Positions 11,139 to 22,938 of a stretch of DNA of 64,000 nucleotides are shown here, one piece after another. The notes under the pieces are model-generated. The model had not been told where the DNA came from and ran no database searches. It was given only the letters and a program-made list of their open reading frames with translations. Origin of the DNA: Corynespora cassiicola (taxonomy: Eukaryota; Ascomycota; Dothideomycetes; Pleosporales; Corynesporascaceae); the NCBI GenBank assembly GCA_022059125.1, contig JAEUWY010000012.1:124001-188000 (forward strand), read 5' to 3'. Position numbers and translations under genes: made by a program. Numbering within the stretch: position 1 is the stretch's first letter; each line of letters begins with the position of its first letter.

Positions 11139-12246
11139 CGTGAACAGGCAACGGACCATGCAATAGGTGACTGAGGATTGTTGAGATTTCACTTGAGCAA
11201 TGACCTATATACATACGCTCTCTTGATCTTTATCTATGTTCTTATTGAGAAAAACGGGTTTTCCCAAACAAAGACTAAAGTTTTTGACATTAAGAAACAG
11301 CAAACAGCGTGACACTGTTTTACAAGATAAAGAAAACATCATTTGGTGAGTCTATTGATACAAAAACTTAGATTATAGGATCTGTGAGGCCGAAAAGCTG
11401 GTTTGCTATATTCGACCTACTCTAAACGAGCTTTTTTTTTTGGAATTGTGTTGCTGGAGCGCGAGCTTCATATGAAGTGGGGACACCATACTGGAGATAT
11501 CAACAGCTAGTAATATTTTTCAACCTCGAACCCAAGTGCGAAAAGGAAAAGAAATTTTCTAGTAAGTTTGAGAATAATATGATCGTGTTCTACAGGGATT
11601 AAAAAAAATTATAAGCTTTATAAAAATTAAACGTTTATATAACTTTTGTAGCGCAAACACTTACAGCATTATATAAAGTGATTGTATTCTAAAGGTAAAC
11701 ATTTTAAAAAACAAACTAGAGTTTATAATAGAAAAATCAGTACTATATAGCACATACTTTATTACAGCGTGTTATATAGAGCACTAGAGTAGATGAATTT
11801 CAGCTCGTCTTTTGTAATGTATTTTGTTTTCAAGGATATCTCTGCCAAGACTCGTTGCGGCGGTTCTTATCTAGTATTCACTCCGTTGATATCGAAGTCA
11901 ACAGTAGCCAAAAGAACTATGAAAACTCGTGGCTTTCACTTTGAACCTCTATTGTTTTATCACGTCATATCAATGAATCTTCCCACGATTATTTTGAATT
12001 ACTTACTGCTCCGACACAACTGTGCTTCCTTCGACAGCACTACGATCGCACAAGCCCAGCATTCAGCACCCAACACACAGTGTCCAACTACCAGCTACCT
12101 GCTACTTGAAACCTTAAAATACCCTAAAAGCTGTCATAGTTACCAGAAGCTCTTTTCTCCCTCAAAGTCTCACTACGATAACTTTTGTTGCGACACCTAC
12201 CTGTCACTGAGCATCTCTTATCAATTCACCATATTCCGAATACACA
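11139..12246. other. AT-rich block between Argonaute and SAP-like gene
   Basis: Strongly AT-rich DNA, especially 11560-11790, with no supportable gene. The Argonaute promoter lies at its left end. The leader of the gene at 12247 lies at its right end, where composition returns to normal after about 12030. Confidence 0.6.
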
Positions 12247-13566
12247 ATGGCTCCCCGAAAAACCAAGTCCAAGCCCACCACGACCAAGACCGCACCGACC
12301 CACTCCGGACGTGTGCGTGCCACCGAGTCCGCCGTCCCCAACCCTCAGCCTGCAACGACCGCTCCCCAGACCGCTGCCACAGGTCGAGCCACTCGTTCGC
12401 GTCGCGCTGCCACCGCCGAGGCCACCGCCCCCAAGCCCACAGCGGCGGTCACTACATCTAACTACCGTCCCGCCATCCGCCCCCGCCGCACAAAGGTCGT
12501 TGAGCCCTCCGCCGACACCAACACCTACACCGCCGCCAAAGTCACCTTCATCAAGACCAAGACCAAGACCGCTGCGGCCAGTGCGGTTCCCGCCCCTGTG
12601 CCTTCGTACCAGCGGCCCACCATCGCGTCCCGGTCCAAGGACCGCCGCTCGCCTCCTCCTCTTTCTGCTGCTATTCGTCCTCTCTCTCCGACCGTCTTCG
12701 CCCCCACCGCCCTCACTACCACCGCCAACGGCGCTCCCGCCGTCAAATCCGCCACACCCAAGGCGCCCGCCGACCCTCGCGATGCGTATGGCTCCCGTCA
12801 CGCGCAAACCGAGGACGAAATGATGGCCCAGCACGCAACCATCTGCCTCAAAAACGGCATCATCGACCGCGAGACGGCTACGGAGCTCGCGAGGCCCTGG
12901 CACGGGTCCGGCGTGCTGGATCTGAAGTGGAAGGCGGAGCACCTCGAGCTGCTCCGTCCGGACGTCGCGTCAGCCGCCGAGGACGTCATGGACCTCCGCG
13001 AGGCTGGGGCAGCGCAGCGCAAGAGGGATGCTGCTATGAAGAAATTTGTGGTGGATTTTGAGGCGGGAGTGATTGATGAGGAGGGGAGGGGGGTGGTGGT
13101 AGTTGAGGACGATGTCATCGTCGAAGAGGAAAAGTCCGCTCCGGCGGAAGAGAAGACCAAAGAGAAGAAGAAGGTCGAGAATAATGCCCTTACCAAGGTG
13201 AAGGGTGGTCGGGTGGAGAAGAAGCCGTCGGCGAAGAAGGCGGTTGCCGCAGCGTCGACTGGTCTCCCGGGACTAGGGCTCCCCGACTATTCCCCTTACA
13301 GCTATGTCCAGTGCGCAGCGCTGTGCGCAAAGCGAAACATCATTGCAAAGGGGAATGTAGGGGAGCTCCGCATCCGTTTGATGCAGGACGACTACAGTGT
13401 AGTCAATGGTCTGGAGCGGGAGGCCAGGACCTACAGCAACAAGCGGCAGAGGGCCACCCAGGCCCCTGCCGTGCCGGGCGCGCCGGCGGCTTCTCCTGCC
13501 AAGGGAAAGAGAAAGAGGGGTGGCGAGGGGAGAGGAGAGGCGAAGAGGCAGAAGAAGTCTTCCTAG
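12247..13566 (+). CDS. Basic nuclear protein with SAP-like motif
   Basis: Single-exon gene of 439 aa starting at TACACAATGG. The N-terminal half (1-180) is Lys/Arg/Thr/Ala/Pro-rich and disordered, with GRATRSRR-type basic patches that resemble AT-hook or nuclear-localisation stretches. A helical region (about 185-270) is followed by an acidic then Lys-rich segment (about 275-340). Residues about 347-382 (PYSYVQCAALCAKRNIIAKG, then VGELRIRLMQDD) fit the SAP fold, a short helix-turn-helix DNA- or chromatin-binding module. The C-terminus is a strong basic tail (KGKRKRGGEG ... KRQKKSS), consistent with nuclear import. The function beyond probable DNA or chromatin binding is unknown. Confidence 0.8.
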   Translation: MAPRKTKSKPTTTKTAPTHSGRVRATESAVPNPQPATTAPQTAATGRATRSRRAATAEATAPKPTAAVTTSNYRPAIRPRRTKVVEPSADTNTYTAAKVTFIKTKTKTAAASAVPAPVPSYQRPTIASRSKDRRSPPPLSAAIRPLSPTVFAPTALTTTANGAPAVKSATPKAPADPRDAYGSRHAQTEDEMMAQHATICLKNGIIDRETATELARPWHGSGVLDLKWKAEHLELLRPDVASAAEDVMDLREAGAAQRKRDAAMKKFVVDFEAGVIDEEGRGVVVVEDDVIVEEEKSAPAEEKTKEKKKVENNALTKVKGGRVEKKPSAKKAVAAASTGLPGLGLPDYSPYSYVQCAALCAKRNIIAKGNVGELRIRLMQDDYSVVNGLEREARTYSNKRQRATQAPAVPGAPAASPAKGKRKRGGEGRGEAKRQKKSS

Positions 13567-13754
13567 AAGGGAGGGGGGTGGAGTGAGAAAAGACGAGAAG
13601 ACGCTGGACACCACTTGACTTGACTCCAGAGAATGTAAGAAGAAAACGTAAGAACAAACTGTATTATATCTTGCAGACATCCAAATGTCTCTTCCTACTG
13701 AAATGCTGCAATCGTTGAAATCGTAAAGTACAATGGTGAGGGTATAATTAGACA

Positions 13755-15111
13755 TTAACGAACTGTAATGGCCGCAACAAGTGCGTCCATGGCGCTAGAA
13801 TGAGTACTCGCATTCGCTGGAGCATAAAAAGGCCCTCCCCACTCGGAGCTCAGCATATTACCCTGGTCACGATCATTGTTCCAGATGCTGTCTGCGTTCG
13901 CTTGGATAGTCTTTACGTATTGGTCGTCCGGGGCAGCCTCGTGGAGTAGCTGCAGGTTTCGAGCGAAGACGCCTTTGAACTGAGAACCGTCTGCACCACA
14001 GTAGGGTCCGCACTTGTCGTGAATTATGCCCTTTTCATCGGACAATTCTTTGATGGCAGCTTTGGCAATCTTGTTTGCCAGAGGAATGAAGGTGTCGTTG
14101 GGGGCAGCCTTGTTGAGTTCGACCAGGCCGCCGAGGATTACACCTTGGTTGTACGACCAAGTAGTCTAGCATCGTTAGCTTCACAAATTGGACTGCTTCG
14201 GGTGCACGTACCTTGCCATTGTTTTTGCAATCCTCGGTCAGTCCATCATTGATTGTGCCTCGTTCGTTAATCATGCCACTGCCCAGAAACCAGTCCAACT
14301 CTTTTTTCGCCCAGTCGACATAAAACTCCTTATTCTCGGCACGATTAGCCAGATGGGCCGCCGTGCTGAGGAACAGTTCGTTGGCGATCGCATTCATATA
14401 GTCCTTTTCCCAGCTCCAGAAGATGCCACCATTGCCGCAGCGCGTAGGCCAGGACTTGGTCACGGCCATGAATATGCCTTCGGCTAGCTGTAGGTATTCA
14501 ACGTTCTGAGTAATGTCATAGGCGCCGATCCATCCTAGCGCCCACCAGAGGTCATCGTCGTAGAAGCCGTCGAGCCACTGATTGGGATCGGCAGCTGCGG
14601 TAGCAGCTACATCGTTGTCGGGTTTCGGCTGGAAGATTGGCAGTGTGGATACGTCAACATATGGGCCGGGTTTATTCCAATCGGGCGGGAAGGTGGTGAT
14701 GTACAGATCGTCATCGCCGATTGACTTCTTGTAACCACTGGGCTTTGTTCCGTTGAACAAGACAAACTCGGTCTCGTTGCTTCTTTTGCTGCTGGCACTT
14801 TGGTCTTCAACACCTGGCTGTGGATTCTTCGCTGGCGCTTGTCGGATGGTGTTTGCAAACACCCTCGTCACAAGGTCCTTGACTTGTGTGCTCTCGTCGT
14901 GCTTTGCCAGGTTAGATAGCATGGTCATTACGTTTGCACTGTTCCACCAGCCAGTCGTATCCCACAGCCCTGTGCCGGCATTGTACCAGATTTGTAGTGC
15001 AGAAAGTGCCAGTTCTGCCCGTCTGATGGGGTCGGTCTCGCTTTGAGCATAGCAGTTAGGGATGATTGCAGAGGATAGGAGAGCAGATGAGAATAACGCT
15101 GTTGGACGCAT
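13755..15111 (-). CDS. Secreted GH76 endo-alpha-1,6-mannanase
   Basis: Two exons, 15111-14212 and 14165-13755, with a 46-nt intron (GTACGT...CTAG), giving 436 aa. The ATG at 15111 begins a signal peptide ending near residue 22 (NCYAQ). The body matches glycoside hydrolase family 76: LSALQIWYNAGTGLWDTTGW near the N-terminus, then FYDDDLWWALGWI with the catalytic acidic pair, then RCGNGGIFWSW, then TTWSYNQGVILGGL. GH76 enzymes cut alpha-1,6-mannan backbones. Fungal DFG5/DCW1 relatives also process GPI anchors for cell-wall attachment, but no C-terminal GPI signal is visible here (the protein ends VAAITVR), which favours a soluble secreted mannanase. A TATA box sits about 82 nt upstream. Confidence 0.93.
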
Positions 15112-16967
15112 GATGTGCAAAGGGTTCAAAAGAGTTCAGGACGAGACTGTGATTAAGATGTCGAGACAGACAGACGGAGCGAGAGAGGTAGGTTTATATG
15201 CAAGAAACAGGCATCGAGCTAGAAAGAAACAAGAAAAGAAACCATCGAAACGCACGGCATGTGGTGCATCCACACTTTATAGACCGGTTGCAAGACGGAC
15301 CCCCCACTGACTCCCCAGGCATCACACTCGCCCATCGCCTCGTGGGAAAATCTGGAAACCCGCGGTGACGAATAACGGAAGCGAGCCCAGGGGACGCTGG
15401 AGCAAAGCATCAAGAGAAGTCTCACTTAGCCGCTAATTTCAGTGGATCCTGTTGCAACGACCCCTGAGGGTGGACAGCCAGGCGAGGCCGGCCCCGACCC
15501 TGAGCAAGCGGGTGCCTGCCGGCAGGCAGATCTTCGCTAGTGAACGCATACTGAGCGAATAGAAAACGTGCAGCAGCATCAAGTGCTCGCATGGCGGAGG
15601 ATTGGGGGGTGCGGGTGGTTCATGGGACGCACCCGGTAGGACGTTTCGAACGGGAAACGAGCGGCGGAACGCGACTGTGAGCGGTGACGAGGATGCAAAT
15701 GTCCGTTCCAACCCGTAGTATTGTGCATGCAAGCAGGCCCAGGTGCGTGAGACGCGAAAAAAAAAAGCGACTATCGCAATGATGGACGATGAGGTAGGTG
15801 GTATCTCTAAACCTTGGTGTTGGAGGCGCACAACCGCAACATGCCGATCGTCCAAGAAAACTGCGCCTCGGGAGCGGCTCACGTGGAGGCTAATTCACCG
15901 CCAAGCGCGCACCACGGCGGCGGACAAGCTCTGTGTACTGTTGAGGATGCGCCGTACGTCCATGGGATGCATGCTGCATCTCTTGTGAAGCCTTTGACGT
16001 GTCTGCAATTCGCGCCGCGAAACAGACAGTCTTGTCGAGCCGTTTCAAGGCCACAGAGTGGACAACGAAGGCGGCCGGGCCCATGGCGCAAGCTGTCGCT
16101 AACGCGTAGAAGCCCGGCGCGTAGACATTCCACTGTTTTCAATCACGCCCCTGTTTGACATTCAGCGCCAGGAACAAAATCACAGTTGCACTGGCGAGTA
16201 CATGGAAAAGGAACGCGGATTTACGGGCCAGCAGCGAATGAAGGCCTCGGGCTAAAAATAAGGCGGCTCGCAAAGCCACACGGAGATCACTCGATTGACT
16301 TGCATTGCAATTTAAGGACGATGGCTGCCGTCACGTGCTCGTCTCAAGCAGCCCAAAGGGGCAAAGCCGCCATCCAACGCTTGGCACGTCAAAGGTCAGA
16401 TCAAGCGTTACAGGGTCGTTCCTGAGGCTGCATCTGCCAGACGAGGAGGGCCCTGAACGGAGGAAAGCGGAGGCAAGTGCCGGCGTGGAAACCAACGCCA
16501 CACGACCTACTGTCTGGATGGGTACCTGGAGCGGGTGAACACTGGACGTGAGAGCGCATGACGGGCGGCTGGGATGCAAGGAACCAAAATCACATTACCA
16601 TGACAGATCACGGGCGGATGACGTCTATCGATGAGGTAGATGGCGATTTTCCCTAGTCTGCGGGGTGCATGTCGAGATTTGCAGCCCAAGGCAAAGACTC
16701 GGACCAAGTTGCAAGCGCGCCATTTGTGGCCCAAACGCTAGTTGGCTGCGTCTCTGACTGTAGGAGCGGTGGAACTCGAGAGTGGAGTTTGTCGGCTGGC
16801 CTGACGGACCATCCGTCGAGCCTGAGGCTTTGCTCGGCCCGGAAGTTGGTGACCATACGTGCAGCATGCGATGCGGAGGCACGGTCGGTGTTGGGGTTGC
16901 ACCGTCTTGATAAAAACCAAAGACGGCTGCTGGGAGAGTAGTTGCAGTGGCTACGGCCAAGCTCGGC
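15112..16967. other. Intergenic region, no gene seen
   Basis: About 1.86 kb between the GH76 start and the regulator stop. Reading frames are short and compositionally random, and no domain is recognised. The left part is the GH76 promoter. Confidence 0.5.
15193..15198 (-). promoter_or_regulatory. TATA box of the GH76 gene
   Basis: TATAAA on the minus strand (CATATAAACC context), 82 nt upstream of the ATG at 15111. Confidence 0.5.
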
Positions 16968-18691
16968 TCAGGCAATCAAGAGCTCGGTGCCCATCTCTTT
17001 GACTTCAACGACCCAGCAATTGGCGGATCCAGCGCCCGCTCGATCCTTGAACTTCCAAATCTCCTCCAAGACGCTCTTCACCGTCTTCACATAACCCCAG
17101 TACATCACGTTGTAAAACTCGTCCAGTGTGTTCATGATCCATTCGCGTTGCGCAACATCCTCGGATTCGGCGCCAGCTAGGAAGAGCGGCCAGCTGATGG
17201 ATTTGAAGAGACTGTCGCCAGGGCGGAGTTTTGATATGTGAAGGACAATGTCGTCTGCAAGCGCAGTGAGACTGACCAATGCAGAGCCACTCTCCGGATC
17301 GAGAAGGGGGTTGTTACACGGTATGATGCGGGCAAGGTAGATGCACACGGCTGAGCGGTGCGCAGAGGCGATCAAGATTCGCTGCTTGACATCATCCAGC
17401 TCAGAGGTTGGTTCAAAATCGTGGGCCCACTGGACTGGGTCGAATGCCAAAACGGCCATGATCATGCTGCCAACTCGCTCTTGCACATCAGCGGCGACGT
17501 CATCAGTGGGGCTGTTTCGGGTGTCAGAAAGGGCGAAGGACTCGAGCATGATGCGGAGCAGGGGCGCCGGGCATGAGAGATAGTTGTTGGACTCTGCATA
17601 TCGCAGGATAGGCTCAATATCGACGGTGTCAGGGATCAGCTTTGGGGTGACGGAGAATGTAAAGGTGGAGCCCAGAATGGAGAAGCTGAAGACGTCAGTA
17701 GTGCTCGAAAACGACGACCGGGGCAAACTCACATCAGAAGGTCAGAAAGAACGTATTGGCGAAGCTTGCTCATGGGCCGCTGCTCAAAAGCCGGCGTTCC
17801 CAGGAGGTTGATCAGCTTTCGGGCTCCCTCCATGTGAACCTTCCACTTGTCCCGGCCCGACTCGATCAAGTCATAGTTTACGAAGAGGAGAATGGCCACC
17901 AGGATCATGTCGATGTTGGAGCCGTTCACAGAGGCGACGGACTTGGCCATGAGGGACAGGGCCTGCTGCTTGGCAACAAGGGCGTCGTGGTACGAGGACT
18001 TGAGGGGCCCGCCGAACCTACTCACGGCCTGGTAGTATGCCATGAGGCAGGGCTTCTGGGTCTGCTGGTAGACGGACTGGCTCATGGGGTCTTGGGAGAT
18101 GTTGAAGACGTGGAAGGCGGAGCTGGCGATCATGATCTGAAGCAGCAAAGGATAGGCAGAGGTTGCGGGGATGAGCTCTCGCAGGGGGTTCTGGCCGGGG
18201 GCATCGTAACAGACCATGTCTGCGCACAGCTGGCTGGCAAAGTGGGAGAGATAGTAGCGAGAGTGGCTGCTCAGGTCCTGCACAAGGGGGTCCAATAGCG
18301 GGCGCTGGACGACGGTGCCCACGTGTTCGCCCTCTTCCCCGCTCGACGACGACGAGTCGTCACGGTAGTCGAGATCCGCAGAGTGCGAAAGTCCGGGGTA
18401 GTGTTCAGGCTGCGAGCTTGGCTTGGGCGTGGGCGTAGGCCTGAAGGCCAGGCGTGGGAGGTGGGCTTGGCCGTCCCGTCTGGTGGCCAAGGCCTCTTCA
18501 TACGACTTGCCCATCATCTTGCCGCGGCTGGCGACGCCATTGTTCCAGACGAAGAGCTTGCCGTAGCCCAGGCACTCGGCCCCGGAGGAAAGGCATTTGT
18601 GGCAGACGGGGAGCGACCGGTCGCACTTCCAGCGCTTCTTCCTGCAGTTGTGGCAGGCCTTGGTGGGCAGGGCGAGGTCAGAGGCCGTCAT
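16968..18691 (-). CDS. Zn2Cys6 transcription factor (Fungal_trans_2 type)
   Basis: Two exons, 18691-17733 and 17685-16968, with a 47-nt intron (GTGAGT...TTCAG), giving 558 aa. An N-terminal binuclear zinc cluster has the exact spacing C13-x2-C16-x6-C23-x6-C30-x2-C33-x6-C40 (ACHNCRKKRWKCDR). A Pro/Ser-rich acidic linker (SSSSSGEEGEH) is followed by a long helical region resembling the fungal-specific transcription factor domain 2. This includes a run around LQIMIASSAFHVFNISQDP, MILVAILLFVNYDLIESG, and a C-terminal WIMNTLDEFYNVMYWGYVK. It is a nuclear DNA-binding regulator whose target is unknown. It shares a 720-nt promoter with the MFS transporter at 19412, a common arrangement for a pathway or efflux regulator with its target; this is inference. 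Confidence 0.93.
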
Positions 18692-19411
18692 TAGATAAGC
18701 GGCATGCAGGATGTGTCGGGTTTTGGCTGTAACGGGAAAGAAGCCTGCGTGCGGAGTTCTGTGGAGGAGATGTGGAGGACGCAGAGATATATCCGGCGGA
18801 ATCGAGTAATTACTAACGCTGGATGGGTTTGGGTTGGGGGAGCAGACATCATGTGGCCGGGCGCGGCACCCGGTCGGAGGTACGGGAGGGTCGAGAGGCA
18901 AGGCGCGCAGGGCCTTGGCAGGGATCGACCAATCAGCTCCCGCCGATACCGTCCCTGCGCTTATGTCAGTCGCGTTCTGTAACCGTGGCCGATATGTCCC
19001 GCCGTTGGCCTCTCGACGGTTGCAACTGGGAGCCGCCGCCACTAGACCCCCCCGGGCAGCCAAGCCGCACCCACCGCATCCACCGCCGCCAGCCGGCCCA
19101 CATCGCGACTACGACTTCTCTTCTGAACGGCCGTGTCGCAGTCACCGCTTTCTGCGCCCTTGGGGCCCTGGGAGAAGAGCCTGGCACTTGGATTTCTCAG
19201 CCAGAATGTTGACGGCGAGAATGCACCATGGCCCCAGGGCCGTCATAGAAATAGGGCAGCCTCCTGGATCCAATTGCCCCAGGAAGCCCACCTCGACGTG
19301 CACCATCGACTTCCAGGCGCTTCGTCATAGTCATCTGGCTTGTCCCCGCCAAACGTCTTCCCATCCCAGGCCACAAGGCGCCACGCTTCCCCCAGACCCC
19401 CATCGCTCCCC
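18692..19411. promoter_or_regulatory. Shared divergent promoter of Zn2Cys6 factor and MFS pump
   Basis: These 720 nt lie between two start codons facing away from each other. Several CGG or CCG triplets of the kind bound by zinc-cluster factors are present, but in GC-rich DNA they are not diagnostic. Confidence 0.5.
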
Positions 19412-21125
19412 ATGGCCGCCCCTCGAGAGCATGTCCAAGCGGAACAGGGCCCTGGCCCCAGCCTGTCCATCTCGCCCGCCGACATAGAACGGCTGGGGCG
19501 GGAGCGCCCCGCTGCCTTCAAGTCGATATGGGTGGAGCTCGGCTTTTGCTTCTCCCTACTCGGATCCATGTTCATCGCCGAGTACTTCATCTCGGGCTTC
19601 AACATCCTGCTCCCAGCACTCTCCCAGAGTCTGGACATTCCATCCAGCGCCGAGACATGGCCGGCGAGCGTCTTCTCCTTGGTGACGGGCGCGTTCCTCT
19701 TGCCCCTCGGACGCCTGGCCGACATGTATGGAGGATATTACGTCTTCAACGCCGGCCTAGTCTGGTTTGTCGTCTGGTCCATCATCGCCGGCTTCAGCCA
19801 AAACTACATCATGCTCATCTTCTGTCGAGCGCTGCAGGGCTTCGGTCCTGCTGCCTTCCTCCCGTCTGGCATCATGCTTTTGGGCAGCATCGTAAGTGGG
19901 CAGCCACACCACACCTCCAATCTGTATTCATCGCTGATTGGGCCCCCAGTATCGCCCCGGCCCTCGAAAGAATCTCGTGTTTAGCCTCTATGGCGCCTTT
20001 GCGCCCGTGGGCTTCTTTGCTGGAATCTTCTTCGCCGGTCTGGCCGCCCAGGTCATGACGTGGGGCTGGTTCTTCTACATTGGATCCATCCTTTTGGGCA
20101 TTGTCGCCGTGGCCTCGTTCCTTTGCATTCCGAACATCAAGGAAGACAAGCAAGGACGTCAAGTCAAGATGGACTGGCTCGGCACATTGACCATCGTCCC
20201 AGCTCTTATCTTGATTGTCTTTGCAATCACCGACGGGTCTCATGCCCCAAACGGATGGGCCACGCCCTACGTTCCAGTCACTTTTGTTCTCGGCTTCATG
20301 TTCCTGGGAGGCTTCATATACATTGAAGGCTGGGTGGCTGAGCAACCTTTGCTGCCTGGGGATATGTTCAACGTCAAAGGTATGAAAGCCTTGGCGCTTG
20401 CACTCTTCTTCCAGTATGGCGTCTTTGGCATCTTCCTTTTCTATGCCAGCTTCTAGTAAGTTTCCGCTTCACAAAGGCAAGAACCGAAGGCTAATTGTAT
20501 CAGCATCGAGCAAGTTGTCGGTGCGGGTCCTTTGCTTACCAGTGCCTGGTTTGCGCCCATGGCGATCGGTGGCCTGTTTCTCGCCAGTCTTGGCGGCCTC
20601 ATTCTGCACCTGCTTCCTGGAAGAATGTATGTTGCAACCAACTACTGTCTATGACTTGGCTAACGTCTTGCAAGTCTCCTGCTCGCAAGTGGAACCTGCT
20701 ACATTCTTTCGGTCCTCCTCTTCGCCGTCCTTCCCGAGGAGTTCAACTTTTGGGCATACATCTTCCCGGCCATGCTCTGCGCCACCATGGGCATCGACAT
20801 CACGTACAATGTTAGCAACATCTTCATCACCACCTCGATGCCCAAGGCCCGCCAGGGTCTGGCGGGTGCCTTTATAAACTCGCTTCTCTTTCTCGGCATC
20901 TCCTTTTTCCTGGGCCTGGCGGACCTTGCCGTCACGCAGACAGAAGATCGTGGCCCAAGAGGCTCTTACAAGGTTGCCTTTTGGCTCGCCACGGCATGCG
21001 CCAGCACCGGACTCGTGATCATGTTTTTGGGGGTCAAGATTGGAAAGGCGAGCAGTGAACTGACGGTGGACGAGAAGGCCGAGTTGGAGCAGGAGCTTGC
21101 GAGGCGGGATACGAATGAGCCATAG
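19412..21125 (+). CDS. MFS transporter, DHA2-like drug:H+ antiporter
   Basis: Four exons, 19412-19891, 19950-20455, 20504-20626 and 20675-21125, total 1560 nt, giving 519 aa. All donors are GTAAGT or GTATGT. A hydrophilic N-terminus of about 45 aa precedes the membrane segments. The motif A loop is GRLADMYGG, followed by FCRALQGFGPAAFLPSG. Later helices include WGWFFYIGSILLGIVAVASF and MLCATMGIDITYNVSNIF. The pattern and length fit the 14-helix DHA2 group, whose fungal members export drugs and small metabolites at the plasma membrane; the substrate cannot be told. The C-terminus is short and acidic (ELEQELARRD). Divergent transcription with the adjacent zinc-cluster gene suggests co-regulation. 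Confidence 0.92.
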
Positions 21126-21543
21126 CTCCTTTTGTGTAATGCTTGATGATATCTCTTATGACGCGGCGATTTAATGTTAGTGCGGACGCAATCTCTTGTT
21201 GAATTCAATAGTGTACGATTTGGCTCAGAGAAGTGGAAATGGAGTATGATAGCTCGCAGTAATATCATTGCAAGGCCAAGCCATGCCTACTATGATATGT
21301 TTTTTGTTTTTGTTTTTCTTGGGAATCGCAAACCATAACCCGAGATTAAGGGCAACGTCTGAGCGATTCAAGTGAACTAAGTTCTCATGACAAAGAAGAT
21401 CCCGTTTGCTTTTTTTTTTTTTTTTTTACCACGCGATGCAACATTCCAACGCCCTCTGCAAACACAAAGTCTAACTTTTCGAGGCTTCCCAAATCGAGCG
21501 ACACGCAGCACCCAACGCAGGCTAACCCCAACCTTAATACTCC
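21126..21543. other. 3' intergenic region
   Basis: Convergent 3' flanks with a T-run of about 17 nt near 21411-21427. No gene is seen. Confidence 0.5.
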
Positions 21544-22092
21544 TCAATCCTCAATGGGCGTCATGGTAATCCCCCCGGCCGCATTGAGAAAGTCAAACTT
21601 CCCGATATCCACGCCCTTCATCCTCAGGATGTCGTATGCGGTCACAACGTGAAAGTAGACGTTCGGATGCGCCAGGAGCTGGACATAGTCCCGCATCGAC
21701 ATGCGCATCTCGACCCTCTTGCCCTGGGGCCCCACGCGCAGCACCTTTTCGTCGTCCTCCCTGCCGTCCAGGTCCTCGGGCCCGATGGCTTCGAGGTAGG
21801 CAACGGTCCTGCGGAGCCGCGCGATGAGTTCTGGGAACGTGGTCTCGACTCGCTGGAGATCGAGGGTGGGGATCGAGGGGTTGACTCCGGAGCCCAGCGT
21901 CGCGGCGTTCTCGGTCAAGTAGTAGATTTGGAACGCAAAGTCCTTCATGTCGGGATGCAGCTGTCCCTTGATGTAGTCCTGGGGGTCGATGCCGTTCGTC
22001 TTGGCCTGGTCTTCGGCTTTTTGTACGATTGCGGTGATGTTCTTCAAGAGGCGGACGATGGGGACCACGGCGAGGGCGTGGAGTGAGCTCAT
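21544..22092 (-). CDS. DUF1993 family protein
   Basis: Single-exon gene of 182 aa starting at the ATG at 22092 (AAGATGAGC). The sequence matches the DUF1993 family, a DinB-like helical-bundle group: LHALAVVPIVRLLKNI at the N-terminus, then LHPDMKDFAFQIYYLTENAA, ELIARLRRTVAYLEAI, and NVYFHVVTAYDILRMKGVDIG near the C-terminus. Members are soluble cytosolic proteins without an agreed function. The conserved C-terminal pattern (HPNVYFHVVTAYDILR) and the terminal GKFDFLN are present, so the gene looks complete. There is no signal peptide. Confidence 0.88.
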   Translation of the reverse strand: MSSLHALAVVPIVRLLKNITAIVQKAEDQAKTNGIDPQDYIKGQLHPDMKDFAFQIYYLTENAATLGSGVNPSIPTLDLQRVETTFPELIARLRRTVAYLEAIGPEDLDGREDDEKVLRVGPQGKRVEMRMSMRDYVQLLAHPNVYFHVVTAYDILRMKGVDIGKFDFLNAAGGITMTPIED

Positions 22093-22938
22093 CTTGGGCG
22101 TTGCAGTGTGTGTTCCACGCGATAGAATCCGTAGCTTGGTCTGTAGGAGGTTATGATTGGCCTGAATCTTTCTTTTTCCCAGTCCAACGCGCAAGTCATC
22201 CTCACTTATATACCCCTCGCCCGGGCCTGACCTTTGTGTAACGGCATCCTGAAGAACCTGCTTAGAAATGCTGGTGCATTTTTGCACAGTTCAACTGCGC
22301 TGCGCCCTTTTTTTTTTTCCTCGACGTATTTCGCATAGACGTGGTGAGCGGGGCACGAATCTGTGGGCCAACGTTCGCCCACTGTAGCGACCGGTGTGCG
22401 ACGCTTATAAGATGGATTATAAAGCAGGATCCAGTGCCGGCTGAATTGGGAAGGAGTCATGATAATCAATGGGACCACGAGCCTGCGCCAGGCTTCCACT
22501 GGGGTTAACCGCAAGTCCTCATGGTGTCGGTGGTGCTAGTGTGACGGCGATGAGCTGCACCTCTCGGCCGGTTTCAGCTGCAGACATCAAAACACCCATG
22601 ATTTGGTGCAGGTCCGACTCTGCAGAGGAGCTCCATCTTTCGTCCGGCGCACCTTTCGACACCGTCGAGACCGACATGTTAGCTGCACCATTATTTGGGG
22701 AGTGCCGTGAGATGGTGTGGTTCCATTTGATAGAGCAATGCTCCTCGATTCTGCCCGGGTTGTGTGCGTCAGTTTTCGGCCGCGCTCGGCAGTTCGGCTC
22801 GTCGGACCAAGCAAGAGAGCGATGGGCAGGACCCTGGAAAGTAGATTGGTGGTCAATGGCAGAGCTTGGGACAGCCTCTTCCCCCAGATGAACATACGCT
22901 CATTGCACACGTTTCGTATTGTGATATCTCGTCGTGGG
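22093..22938. other. Intergenic region, no gene seen
   Basis: Holds the promoter of the DUF1993 gene and the 3' flank of the adenylation gene. No carrier-protein or reductase sequence was found here that would extend the adenylation enzyme. Confidence 0.55.

Noticed and set aside
11793..12461. Plus-strand 222-codon frame overlapping the start of the SAP-like gene
   Set aside because: It runs from AT-rich DNA into the coding region of another frame; its composition changes abruptly and no domain is seen.
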